DNA from: Tillus elongatus | Taxonomy: Eukaryota; Arthropoda; Insecta; Coleoptera; Cleridae | Length of the DNA: 64,000 nucleotides | NCBI GenBank assembly: GCA_964006375.1 | Contig: OZ023262.1 | Coordinates: forward strand, 197,432,778-197,496,777 | Direction: 5' to 3' | In this document: one piece after another, positions 20,142 through 27,941 of the stretch | How the letters are laid out: the number at the start of each line of letters is the position of its first letter | Numbering within the stretch: the first letter of the stretch is position 1 | Notes under the pieces: generated by a model | Database searches by the model: none | The model's input: only the letters and a program-made list of their open reading frames with translations | What the model was told of the DNA's origin: nothing | Position numbers and translations under genes: made by a program

Positions 20142-20199
<58 letters not shown>
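20142..20199. repeat. (TA)n microsatellite
   Basis: Pure TA array. 20200-20926 holds no recognisable feature up to the virus-like element. Confidence 0.95.
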
Positions 20200-20200
<1 letters not shown>

Positions 20201-20960
20201 CCAATTTCAGTGTAATACAGCACAGGAAATATTTTGGGCACTGAGCTAACCTAAAATGGCTTTCTGATCGGCTATAAAGTCATAATTACTGCAGAAATGG
20301 TCTTCCAAGTCAAATTGCCTACATTCAAGTTGAAAATACCCATAAAATCTGACGTGAAATAAAAATTGTCCTTAAAGTTCAAAGTGTACAGCAGTGAAAT
20401 ACATTTGTGAATCTTGAAGGTGTGTCAGTTGATAAACTTCATTAATAAAAGTTTATTCTTGTTGTGAATGTGCGTGCATCAGTAACAAATATAGTGTTAC
20501 AATGCCCCCTTTGAAACCAATAAAAGTTTACAGACATACTACAAACTATTATAGGGTAGTAAAGAATGCTTGTATTCAGTTCGCTTCATATTAATAATTA
20601 TTATTTCGATAATGTTCTCTGTGTAAATCCTAAAAAAGTATGACAACTTGATCGGCTACTACTACTAGGTATATGAAAATAAAACTGAATTTCAATTATA
20701 TGCTGGTATCAAATCAGCACGTTTCCCTCTTCAATATAATACATCCCTTTTCATGCCAAACGGAGTGAAGCATTGGCAACACAGTCAGCTGTCATGTTTA
20801 TGTTTATTTACTCATTTCATTTTGTTTCTATTTTCTATTAGTGTCTATATATTATGGAATCAAAAACCAAAAGCGCTGTATAATCATTCCTATATATCTC
20901 TCGGCTGTGCACGGATATAAGTAATAAGTAGGTAATGCGCCACTTGGGACAGACAGGAAG

Positions 20961-20968
20961 TGACGTCA
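20961..20968. promoter_or_regulatory. TGACGTCA (CRE/ATF-type) site, outer
   Basis: Perfect 8-bp palindrome. Further copies lie at 21261-21268 and, in other TIRs, at 31978, 47311 and 47419, mostly flanked by 'ccagacag'. bZIP factors of the CREB/ATF family bind this site; use here is inferred. Confidence 0.45.
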
Positions 20969-21190
20969 CTGGCGCCGGCGCCTAGCCACGCCCTGCCCCG
21001 GCGCCGGCGCCGGCGCCTAGCCACGCCCTGGCGCCACACCCCGGCGCCGGCGCCACGCCCTGGCGCCAGCCCCGGCGCCTGCCCCGGCCCCGGCGCCTGC
21101 CCCGGTGCCACGCCCGGCGCTTGCCCCCCGGCGCCTGCCCCGGCGCCACGCCCGGCACCTGCCCCGGCGCCAGCCACGCCCTGGGCCAGA
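20969..21190. repeat. GC-rich minisatellite in left TIR
   Basis: Irregular tandem copies of 'ccccggcgcctgccccggcg' type units built around GGCGCC. It stands out strongly from the AT-rich surroundings. The long Pro/Ala/Gly-rich frames on both strands are repeat artefacts. Confidence 0.9.
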
Positions 21191-21260
21191 CAGTCACATT
21201 TAGTCTTGTTATTCTGCATTCTAAGGTCATTGACCTGTCTAGGAAACTTTGGCCAGACAG

Positions 21261-21268
21261 TGACGTCA
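21261..21268. promoter_or_regulatory. TGACGTCA (CRE/ATF-type) site, inner
   Basis: Lies in 'ggccagacagtgacgtcaca', conserved in all three visible TIRs and followed by a second 'ggccagacagtcacat' half-copy. Confidence 0.45.
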
Positions 21269-21344
21269 CACGACTTGGGCCAGACAGTCACATAAGTGTC
21301 TAACCTATTACTTCAAATTATTATATTTTTGAAAAAAACCATTT

Positions 21345-21418
21345 GGTGCAGGTGAGTTTCGAACCCGGGGCATTCAGATGGGAGGCAACGATGCTACCCA
21401 TTGAGCTAAGCAAACGCT
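21345..21418 (-). ncRNA. tRNA-like Pol III promoter segment in left TIR
   Basis: Read on the minus strand, 'TAGCTCAATGGG' fits the A-box consensus TRGYNNANNNGG and 'GGTTCGAAAC' fits the B box, with a tRNA-like interval that resembles tRNA-Gly. The D, anticodon and T stems do not pair properly, so it is a tRNA-derived (SINE-like) transcription unit rather than a functional tRNA. Confidence 0.55.
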
Positions 21419-22236
21419 TGTTAATTTATTGTTTTAGGTTGGTATATATATATATACGACTTTTAATTACAAACAAACCATACATGTAACATAATTAAAG
21501 TTTTTTGTTATTATTAGACAAATGGATGATTTACAAAATAATGTTTAATAATTAGACAAATGGATGATTTACAAAATAATGTTTAATATTAGAGGCGGAA
21601 CCAAAACGGAGGAACCAAAATGGCGGAAAATGGCGGAATGAAAGATGGAAGCCTGTGATACCTTAAGCTGACATTATAAAAATGGCGGCTTTCGTTCTTA
21701 AAGATGGTGACTTTCGCTGATAAAGATGGTTGAAGACTTATTTAAAAATAACACACAGAGGTCGTTAGCAAACAAAAGAAGGAAGTTCAGAAACATACTG
21801 TAGGGGGGCCCCTTGATGGGTAAATGGTATTCGTGTTTGAGCTTGTCTAGAATACAGCCGTTAGAAGTATGACATCATCCACAAACCTGTTCCACAAACC
21901 TGTTTGAGTTTTGTCTGTACGGTTGTTATCTAGTGTAATTTCCGTTGAATGACATCACCCCATTATTTGTGTTTGAACTTGTCTGTGTATCTGAGGCCCG
22001 CTTAGGGTAAATAACGTGTCAGTTGATGACCTTGGTGAATGTTATCTTGTGTTATATCTGTTCAATCACCCCCATTACTCGTGTTTGAGCTTGTCTAGTA
22101 CAAACCGAAAGGATGACATCATCCATGTAAATTGTTCACTACACACTGTTAAACTCATTCAAAATTTAGTTATCGTAGAGGTAAGACGTGCTTCAGTTAA
22201 CTCTAACGTATCCAAGTGCTCAGTAGTGTATTTAAA

Positions 22237-23175
22237 ATGGCTACATTAAATGATGTGTGCTACCAGCAAATTAAAGACAACTTCTGGTATGGTTTATTTG
22301 GAGACTTTCAATTAATTATTGATAAAAACACTGGTTATTTTAATGCGACTAAGCTGTGTAAAGATGGTGAGAAAAGATTCAGACATTGGTTGGAAAATAA
22401 GAAAACTAAAGAGTTGATTACCTATTACAACGGTCAGGCGAAGAAACATTTAGGTAGCCAGAATACCGATTACCTAAATATTTCAACCGAAGGTGTCCAC
22501 TTAGAGTCACATCTAGGGGGCCGGAATTCCGGCCCCCTAGATGTGCTGGAAGCAACATCTCAACTAACACCTACAACCGCTACATACTTGGTGGACTTTG
22601 GTGGAACACAGACTGAAAACAACTTGATATCTGGTACATATGTCTGTAAAGATTTGATATTAAATTTGGCTTGTTGGATATCCAATAGTTTCTATGAAAA
22701 GTGCAACCAAATTATTTTTGATTTTTTCGTAAGTGAATTTAATCAAAAATACAAGGATAACCTCAAAGAAATTGAAGTGAAATTAATGGAGATAGATGAT
22801 GAAGTGCAGCGTATGCGAGAAACAAATGCTAAAATTACAGAACATTTAGAAGATATATCTCCAAAACCAAGCAACCCTGGAAAACTTTGTGTTTTTGGTT
22901 TGCTTTCAAGAAATGAGAAGGATACTACCTATCCATATCATGCTGTAAGGACTCAGAAGAAAAGTTTTAAAAGAGCTGTCAAGAACTTTAAAAATAAACA
23001 CCCTGATTCCGAAGTAGTTTTAAACATGTTGTATGATCCAAATTCTGTAAATCTCTTTAACAGAATAAAGACCGAAGTCGAATACCCCAAGGCGAAGAGA
23101 AACGATCTACAGATAGCAGATGTACCTCAGGAGAAGTTTATTCAGGATATTATTGATTTACGATATAAATTGTAA
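22237..23175 (+). CDS. KilA-N domain protein with DUF3627-like C-terminus
   Basis: 312 residues from ATG 22237. Upstream near-cognate codons add only seven residues, so the ATG is preferred. Residues about 15-120 form a KilA-N DNA-binding domain ('WYGLFGDFQLIID', 'GYFNATKLCKDGEKRFRHWL'), common in large DNA viruses of insects and in phages. A coiled-coil follows ('EIEVKLMEIDDEVQRMRETN'), then a C-terminal region with 'CVFGLLSRNEKDTTYPYHAV', as in KilA-N proteins with a DUF3627-type tail. A 38-bp perfect palindrome lies inside the frame at 22508-22545 and is translated as 'HLGGRNSGPLDV'. The gene is intact here; element 2 has a truncated copy in opposite orientation. Its likely role is nucleic-acid binding or regulation. 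Confidence 0.85.
   Translation: MATLNDVCYQQIKDNFWYGLFGDFQLIIDKNTGYFNATKLCKDGEKRFRHWLENKKTKELITYYNGQAKKHLGSQNTDYLNISTEGVHLESHLGGRNSGPLDVLEATSQLTPTTATYLVDFGGTQTENNLISGTYVCKDLILNLACWISNSFYEKCNQIIFDFFVSEFNQKYKDNLKEIEVKLMEIDDEVQRMRETNAKITEHLEDISPKPSNPGKLCVFGLLSRNEKDTTYPYHAVRTQKKSFKRAVKNFKNKHPDSEVVLNMLYDPNSVNLFNRIKTEVEYPKAKRNDLQIADVPQEKFIQDIIDLRYKL
22508..22545. repeat. 38-bp perfect palindrome inside KilA-N
   Basis: Two 19-bp arms meet at 'ggaattcc' with no loop. A shorter form with the same centre (15-bp arms) lies at 62991-63020 in the second KilA-N copy. It keeps the reading frame. Confidence 0.9.
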
Positions 23176-23284
23176 TTGTTCACTTAGCTTAATTGTATGT
23201 AACCAGATGAAAAAATAAAATAACATTATTTTAATAAAGACTTTTATTTTATTCTAAGTACATTAATACATTAAATATATAAGC
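23176..23284. terminator. Convergent polyadenylation region
   Basis: AATAAA at 23214-23219 lies just after KilA-N. TTTATT on the opposite strand near 23240-23250 would serve the leftward integrase/fiber genes. Assignment rests on motif and gene orientation only. Confidence 0.4.
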
Positions 23285-23448
23285 TTATTTAACATCATCT
23301 GAATTTATCCAAGAATTCTGAGATTTATCAAAACCCAGCCATTTTACATAGAGCTGCTTGCCTTTCTTCCTCAAGATGCGTTCAACCAGATAGATGTCTG
23401 TTTGTTTAGTCGTTTGTAGTTCTTCCTCTCAACAGTTTTGCGTCTCAT
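23285..23448 (-). pseudogene. Integrase remnant: start codons joined to chromodomain (core deleted)
   Basis: The ATG at 23448 and the first six codons match the start of the element 2 integrase. The sequence then jumps to the C-terminal chromodomain, which here is free of stops in its own frame ('YLVERILRKKG', 'VKWLGFDKSQNSWI'). About 0.8 kb containing the whole DDE catalytic core is missing and the junction is out of frame. The ATG overlaps the stop of the fiber-like gene (ATGA). Element 1 therefore cannot encode an integrase. Confidence 0.8.
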
Positions 23449-23894
23449 GGCGATGTTGGATTTAAAAGTATCCACTTATCATGTAAATCTTTTAGTTTAC
23501 CGTCTATTTCTCCCAGCTTATTCTTTAGCTTATTATTCTTTAACACATCAACATCTTTTAAAACTTGAGCAGTTATGTTCTTAGTTAAAATTTTCAATTT
23601 ATTTTCAAATTCGTTTTTTAAATCTTCCAACTCAGGTTTGTGTACAGCTTCAAGTAGTATGGCAATGATTCTTTGTGTTACCTCATCTTTGTTCTTCTGA
23701 TAGTCGTCTATCCATACATCAACAAATTTTTTATTTACACCATCTGTTGCATCGACTGGATCAGCTATGTTACACAATCTATGGCTTTGCAAATCAAAAT
23801 CACCACTAGTAGTTCTTGGGAAAATCTCTCTTTCAATAATTTTAAACTTAGAACTTTTATTGGATTGGGAACGTCCGAACTTATCGATAGACAT
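23445..23894 (-). CDS. Fiber-like coiled-coil protein
   Basis: 149 residues from the ATG at 23894, chosen because 'MSIDKFGRS' is conserved as the start of both homologs in element 2; the frame extends 22 codons upstream without support. The N-terminal half carries 'SGDFDLQSHRLCNIADP' and 'DGVNKKFVDVW', a motif type common at the base of phage and viral tail-fiber proteins. The rest is heptad-like coiled coil rich in Lys/Glu/Leu. The likely role is a trimeric stalk or spike on the virion; no receptor-binding head domain is visible. Element 2 has two tandem homologs (53195-53617, 53631-54494). Confidence 0.6.
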   Translation of the reverse strand: MSIDKFGRSQSNKSSKFKIIEREIFPRTTSGDFDLQSHRLCNIADPVDATDGVNKKFVDVWIDDYQKNKDEVTQRIIAILLEAVHKPELEDLKNEFENKLKILTKNITAQVLKDVDVLKNNKLKNKLGEIDGKLKDLHDKWILLNPTSP

Positions 23895-23943
23895 TTTTAT
23901 ACTAAGCACTAAGGTAGGTATATGTTTGATATATGTAGGTATA

Positions 23944-24924
23944 CTAGGCGATAACACCAACCTCCTTCAGTTCTTCAATGATTGACTGAATTTCATTGTT
24001 ATGAGCATTATTACCAGCAGCCTGGGAAGCTACTAAAAGTCTAAGTCTATCAACCAGCTTATTTATGTCATCCCAATAGACATATTCTATTTGTTTGTTA
24101 TTTTGTAGCATATAGTTGTTAGTGTTGCTGCTTACATTCTGAGCTCTAGGTTCAGTTTTTTGTTCTGCGTTATGATGTGTGTCGTAACCAAAACCTTGAG
24201 GAGTTGAGGATCTACGACCTCGTGGATTTATCACCGGTTTTATTAGAGTCAGATACTTTTCAGAGGAACAACCCTTGGTTCGTGCGTTAGGATCATAGTT
24301 CATTTTATGCACACTAGTTGCTTCTAGAATATCTCTATAGTGTTGAAGATCGTCATAGGTATACCCTCTAGGTGTTTTCATAAATATCAATTCTAGCAGA
24401 CCTTGTGTTTGCGGATATCTCCGTTGACCTAGTCGAATGTCATTATCAGTAAAATCCAAGTGTTTATTGCCAAGACTCCAGCTACCGGTATCTTTAGCGT
24501 AGCGAGCACCATACGTTTGATCAATGGTAGCGAGCCTTGGTGGTTCAGTAAAATACTTGTCTACATAATATCGAACTCGTTCAGGATATTGCTCCAAAAA
24601 TTCTTGATATGCAGGGTTGGATGTGACAGTTTGTAGATCTGCCTCAAGCTCTTCAAATGTTGGGATATCCTCATCGGAACTTGTCTCCTCAGCCTCTTCC
24701 CTAGGTTCAGCTTCAAAAACTTCATGGTCTTTAAGGAACTGTACTTGGGGTTTCGTTTCTGGTATATCGACTTCTTCTTTGATTTGTTCAGCCTTTGGTT
24801 GTTGCTGGGGCTGCTGCTGCTGCTGTGCTGCTGTGTTTTTAGATATTTCACTTAGGGGTTCAACAAGTGGTTTATATAAACGTTGCAGAGCATCATCATT
24901 CTCGGCTCTGTTAAGTTTAAGCAT
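23944..24924 (-). CDS. Element-conserved protein with C-terminal YWDD motif (DUF8207-like)
   Basis: 326 residues from ATG 24924. The N-terminal third is low-complexity, with a poly-Gln stretch and an acidic patch ('EAEPREEAEETSSDEDIPTF'). The middle has 'DQTYGARYAKDTGSWSLGN' and 'TQGLLELIFMKTPRGYTYDD'. The C-terminus has 'YVYWDDINKLVDRLRLLVAS' and ends 'IQSIIEELKEVGV', nearly identical to 54526-55638. Similar proteins recur in arthropod genomes beside capsid-module genes; I recall the domain name DUF8207 but could not check it. Function unknown; conservation beside the ATPase suggests a virion role. The element 2 homolog starts about 35 residues earlier. Here the matching upstream residues lie in a shifted frame near 24960-25003, so the true N-terminus has probably been lost to a 1-nt change. 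Confidence 0.7.
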   Translation of the reverse strand: MLKLNRAENDDALQRLYKPLVEPLSEISKNTAAQQQQQPQQQPKAEQIKEEVDIPETKPQVQFLKDHEVFEAEPREEAEETSSDEDIPTFEELEADLQTVTSNPAYQEFLEQYPERVRYYVDKYFTEPPRLATIDQTYGARYAKDTGSWSLGNKHLDFTDNDIRLGQRRYPQTQGLLELIFMKTPRGYTYDDLQHYRDILEATSVHKMNYDPNARTKGCSSEKYLTLIKPVINPRGRRSSTPQGFGYDTHHNAEQKTEPRAQNVSSNTNNYMLQNNKQIEYVYWDDINKLVDRLRLLVASQAAGNNAHNNEIQSIIEELKEVGVIA

Positions 24925-25124
24925 TAAATGTTTTTTTCGAATATTGTCAGCAAGTTGTAAAATCCTTTTCTTAACTTTTCGCTCTTCCTAGCCAGTACTT
25001 CCATTGTGCTACAACTGGTCGGTATTACCAGCTGGTCTAATAATTTGTTTGAGCGATACAGGTTGTGTGGTGGTTTAACATATACTGACTCCTTCATGGT
25101 ACATGCCTTCTTATTTATCACGAT

Positions 25125-25340
25125 GTCTGGCTGTCTTGTTAGACAGCTGTGTTAGACAGCTGTGTTAGACAGCTGTGTTAGACAGCTGTGTTAGACAGCT
25201 GTGTTAGACAGCTGTGTTAGACAGCTGTGTTAGACAGCTGTGTTAGACAGCTGTGTTAGACAGCTGTATGACAGCTGTATGACAGCTGTGTTAGACACCT
25301 GTATGACATCTGTGTTAGACACCTGTGTTAGACAGCTGAC
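25125..25340. repeat. 13-bp minisatellite (TTAGACAGCTGTG)
   Basis: About 15 copies of 'agacagctgtgtt', perfect in the centre and degenerating at the right (single deletions, 'acacctg' variants). Each copy contains the E-box palindrome CAGCTG. It sits between the YWDD-motif gene and the ATPase gene; element 2 has only about 40 bp there and no repeat. Confidence 0.95.
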
Positions 25341-25361
25341 TGTCCTGTCTATCATCGTTTG

Positions 25362-26012
25362 TTAGAATAATATATATCTATCGAATCCTTTTCTATATCG
25401 ACCTTTGTGTACATCGTTTTCCTTCACAATCACCAACACACCATACTTATTATCTTTCCAGCATTGGTGGCAGATGTACACATGTTTTAAATTGGTTTCA
25501 TCTTGCTTGAATAACACAATAACATTGGTGTTGTCACGTACCAGATGTTTGGGTATTCGTGTATATGTTTGACAGAGATAGAATGAATCAATATTCTTAT
25601 GTCTGCCCATACTGAAGTATGCTCTTATTTTATCTTGTTTGTCACAAGCTACATCATCAAATATAAACACAGAGTTGTCCTTGGCATCTGCCGGATCTAA
25701 TATTTCATCGTTTTCTCTATAAGGATAGTAACCAACACCTTTTGTTGCATTCATCACCTCCTTTAACATCTTGTATTTCGGTTGATACAGAGACTTTGAA
25801 TACACATACACGTTATCAAATTTTAAACCGTTTGCTTCAAACAACAAACTCAGCATGACATTAGTTTTACCACACCCACTGGGACCACATATGATACAGC
25901 GAACGGTGTTTGGAAAGAGAGGACCATGCCTCAGTTGTTGTTGAGCTGTGTCCGTAACAACATCGTCTATATTTGTAATGGGTAAGGCAGAAGCGTGTTT
26001 GCTGGTACGCAT
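25362..26012 (-). CDS. Genome-packaging ATPase (FtsK-HerA / A32-like)
   Basis: 216 residues from ATG 26012. Walker A is 'GPSGCGKT' near residues 43-50 and Walker B is 'SVFIFDDVAC' about 65 residues later, followed by 'FYLCQTYTRIPKHLVRDN' and the C-terminal 'GRYRKGFDRYILF'. This layout is that of Polinton/adintovirus and poxvirus A32-like packaging ATPases, which translocate DNA into preformed capsids. Compared with the 232-residue homolog at 55680-56378 it lacks about 16 residues after 'NLKHVY', an in-frame loss in a segment conserved in the family, so activity may be affected. It is transcribed away from the lytic-protein gene from a shared promoter region. Confidence 0.9.
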   Translation of the reverse strand: MRTSKHASALPITNIDDVVTDTAQQQLRHGPLFPNTVRCIICGPSGCGKTNVMLSLLFEANGLKFDNVYVYSKSLYQPKYKMLKEVMNATKGVGYYPYRENDEILDPADAKDNSVFIFDDVACDKQDKIRAYFSMGRHKNIDSFYLCQTYTRIPKHLVRDNTNVIVLFKQDETNLKHVYICHQCWKDNKYGVLVIVKENDVHKGRYRKGFDRYILF

Positions 26013-26087
26013 CTTAACTTAAACTAAACTATATTTTATTTGGGTGTGTATATATATGAATGCAAGTGAGACACCCAGTCAGTATGC
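26013..26087. promoter_or_regulatory. Divergent promoter between ATPase and lytic-protein genes
   Basis: Intergenic spacer with a TATA-like 'gtatatatatgaa' near 26048-26058 on the plus strand; on the other side AT-rich 'ctaaactatattttatttg' serves the ATPase direction. The homologous spacer at 56379-56458 also has 'tatataaata'. Inferred from position and motif. Confidence 0.5.
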
Positions 26088-26683
26088 ATGTTGGTGTCAC
26101 AGAGTGAGGGCTGTTATTAACAAAGACAGATACAGGTTTTGCTGAAACGTTGCGGGGCGTTACAAACACCATGAAAGTTAACAGAAAACTTGATGAGGGG
26201 TTTTATGTAATCAACTCGAAGCCAAAGAAGAAGGTTCCCTTTAAAAACATACTAAGTCTGATTGAGGAAGTTATAAAAGATAGAAATCTTATTCCAACAG
26301 CGAACGCTGTATTTGATATAGCTCATACAATCGTTAGAAACATTGGTGGACGTAAGATTGTGCAGAAACCTCGAGTTATTCCAATACCTAAAAGTGGAGG
26401 CTTCCTTCCGCTGTTGCCTCTGATATTTGGTGGGCTGTCAGCACTAGGAGCTCTGGGTGGTGGTGCTGCAGGTATTGCCAAAGCCGTGAACGATGCCAAG
26501 TCTGCGAAACAGAAACTAGAGGAGGAAGAACGGCACAACAAAACAATGGAAGCCATCGCGATGGGTAGGAGAGGGAGTGGCTTGAAATTTAAGCCAAAAT
26601 GCAAGAGAGTGGGCAAAGGCATGTATCTCAAGAAACAGCGCTCCGGTTATGGGTTGTATCTGCAGAAACCAAAAAACGAGTAA
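26088..26683 (+). pseudogene. Capsid lytic/membrane-active protein lacking its PLA2 domain
   Basis: Homolog of 56459-57271. The ancestral start ATG 26088 opens only ten codons before a stop. The open frame resumes near 26150 and its first ATG is 26171. The missing part, about 240 nt, is the phospholipase A2 domain. What remains is the basic middle, 'RVIPIPKSGGFLPLLPLIFG', an Ala/Gly-rich hydrophobic stretch ('LSALGALGGGAAGIAKAVND'), and a basic C-terminus. A truncated protein from ATG 26171 to 26683 is possible (170 residues). The 3' end carries a candidate -1 frameshift site into the protease. Confidence 0.75.
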
Positions 26684-26739
26684 GATGTTTACCAGCAAGA
26701 CCTCTAACAAATGAAGACCTTATGAAATTTGCTGGTAAA
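26671..26739 (+). promoter_or_regulatory. Candidate -1 ribosomal frameshift signal (lytic protein to protease)
   Basis: Heptamer A-AAA-AAC at 26671-26677 is in the zero frame of the lytic-protein gene (codons CCA AAA AAC), two codons before its stop. After a 10-nt spacer, 'TTTACCAGCAA' at 26688-26698 pairs perfectly with 'TTGCTGGTAAA' at 26729-26739 (11 bp, 30-nt loop). A -1 shift enters the protease frame, which is open to 27051. The same arrangement with the same spacing occurs at 57259-57327. Confidence 0.6.
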
Positions 26740-27051
26740 ATGAAAATTCCATATTTTAGAGGTGTATACATGCGAGATACTTTGCCATCGAATGGGCCAC
26801 GCAAGAATGAATCACTTATCATGAATTTGCAAACAAACAAGGAACCTGGCAGTCATTGGGTTGCAGTTAAGAAACGTGGTGACACAGCCGTGTACTTTGA
26901 CTCATATGGAAACTTGAAGCCACCAGTTGAGCTGCAGCGTTACCTTAAAGACTCTACTCTAATGTACAATCATGATGTGTATCAGAAATATAATACTTAT
27001 AATTGTGGTCACTTATGTTTAAATTTTTTAAATAAAAGCCTTAAACAGTAG
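26722..27051 (+). CDS. Adenain-type cysteine protease
   Basis: 109 residues from ATG 26722; the same frame is open upstream through the end of the lytic-protein gene. The adenovirus-type protease triad is visible: His in 'GSHWVAV', Asp in 'VYFDSYGN', Cys in 'NTYNCGHLCLNFL', with the oxyanion Gln in 'DVYQKYN'. Adenain-family proteases mature capsid precursor proteins. The start is uncertain: the residues before the ATG ('CLPARPLTNEDL') match the element 2 frame, which has GTG at this position, so translation by -1 frameshifting from the upstream gene is an alternative. The penton-like gene follows after 16 nt. Confidence 0.88.
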   Translation: MKFAGKMKIPYFRGVYMRDTLPSNGPRKNESLIMNLQTNKEPGSHWVAVKKRGDTAVYFDSYGNLKPPVELQRYLKDSTLMYNHDVYQKYNTYNCGHLCLNFLNKSLKQ

Positions 27052-27067
27052 CCTGTGTGTATCAGTC

Positions 27068-27778
27068 ATGGCGCACACCTTTGTGTTGAAAGACCGCAGC
27101 TCCCATCTGTCGTCAGACTACCATCCACCAATTGTTTTGGATGGTAATTATGCTGTTGCCTTGATAGGCTTTCACACCTACAACAACATACCCAACATCT
27201 ATGAAGGTAAAAACAAATTTCATGTAAAAGAAGGAACCGGTTGGCGAACCATCACGATACCCACCGGTGCTTATGAAATAACACACTTGGAAGAGTTACT
27301 TCAAAATGAACTTGTTGGTGCTACAGCAACACACGAACAAAAGCAACAGGCTCTGATTCTGAGACCTAATCCGAACACCATCAAATGTAGACTAAAGTGT
27401 TATACAAATGTCAGTTTTGAATTTGATGGTTCGATTGGGCGAATGTTGGGCTTTTCAAAACAAGTTCTTCAGCCGGACACCTTTTATGAATCTGATTTAC
27501 CTGTTGATATAGTGGATGTTAGACAGATTCGCATCGAAACCAATATTGTGTCTGGTTCCTATTATAACGGACAACCCTCACATACGCTGTATGAGTTTGC
27601 TCCGATGGTTGATCCTGGCTACGCAATCGACATAGAACCTAAAAATTTAATTTACTTGTCGGTGAACAAGCAAGAGATTTCCAATATAAGCATCGACATC
27701 GTCGACCAAGATTCAGTTCCTGTCAACTTTCAAGGTGAAGAGGTGTCTGTTCGCTTAAAACTTATAAAAGTTGCTTAG
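27068..27778 (+). CDS. Penton-like minor capsid protein
   Basis: 236 residues from ATG 27068. Homologous throughout to 57656-58435. Conserved landmarks are 'NYAVALIGFHTYNNIPNI' near residue 30, 'IPTGAYEITHLEELLQNEL', 'IGRMLGFSKQVL', 'FAPMVDPGYAID' and the C-terminal 'DQDSVPVNFQGEEVSVRL'. Small proteins of this type beside the protease and major capsid gene in Polinton-type elements are predicted single-jelly-roll vertex (penton) proteins. Frame intact. Its stop is followed one base later by the ATG of a conserved small ORF. Confidence 0.75.
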   Translation: MAHTFVLKDRSSHLSSDYHPPIVLDGNYAVALIGFHTYNNIPNIYEGKNKFHVKEGTGWRTITIPTGAYEITHLEELLQNELVGATATHEQKQQALILRPNPNTIKCRLKCYTNVSFEFDGSIGRMLGFSKQVLQPDTFYESDLPVDIVDVRQIRIETNIVSGSYYNGQPSHTLYEFAPMVDPGYAIDIEPKNLIYLSVNKQEISNISIDIVDQDSVPVNFQGEEVSVRLKLIKVA

Positions 27779-27779
27779 T

Positions 27780-27941
27780 ATGTTGGTCTTCAAGGATATA
27801 AAATCAAGTGCATCTACCACATCAAATTCAGTTGAGTCAGACACGTCAAAGGGTACGCTTCGTCCCGATAATATTGAGTTCCTGCAAAGCCTGGGTTATC
27901 ATGTCGTCAAAACTAGAAATATTCAAAGAACCCGTGTTTGA
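27780..27941 (+). CDS. Conserved small ORF overlapping the capsid start
   Basis: 53 residues, starting one base after the penton stop and overlapping the capsid gene start (ATG 27901) in another frame. It ends in a block 'DNIEFLQSLGYHV' that matches 'ENIQFLQSLGYDV' of the homologous ORF at 58419-58631. The upstream half is Ser/Thr-rich and variable. Conservation of residues before the overlap shows it is translated or recently was. Role unknown; position suggests a minor virion or assembly protein. Confidence 0.6.
   Translation: MLVFKDIKSSASTTSNSVESDTSKGTLRPDNIEFLQSLGYHVVKTRNIQRTRV

Larger units (their letters stand above)
20927..21760. repeat. Left terminal inverted repeat of element 1
   Basis: Reverse-complementary to 31500-32226 over several hundred bases, with an internal deletion: about 230 bp present in element 2 (47895-48125) and in the right TIR are missing after 21742. 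In order it contains the terminal 'aagtaggtaatgcg', a TGACGTCA site, a GC-rich minisatellite, a second TGACGTCA, a tRNA-like segment, and the 'gaggcggaaccaaaacggag' block. Confidence 0.85.

Noticed and set aside
20890..21303. Pro/Ala/Gly-rich ORFs in the GC-rich TIR segment (also 31943-32350)
   Set aside because: All frames are open because the minisatellite lacks AT-rich stop codons; no conserved protein signal.
21345..21418. Functional tRNA-Gly gene
   Set aside because: A and B boxes fit, but the D, anticodon and T stems do not pair and the acceptor ends are not complementary.
25125..25340. CRISPR-like direct repeats
   Set aside because: 13-bp head-to-tail units without spacers; a minisatellite.
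27808..27900. Capsid gene start at 27808 in element 1
   Set aside because: The extra 31 residues are not conserved; the homologous start is the ATG at 27901, and this stretch encodes the small ORF in another frame.
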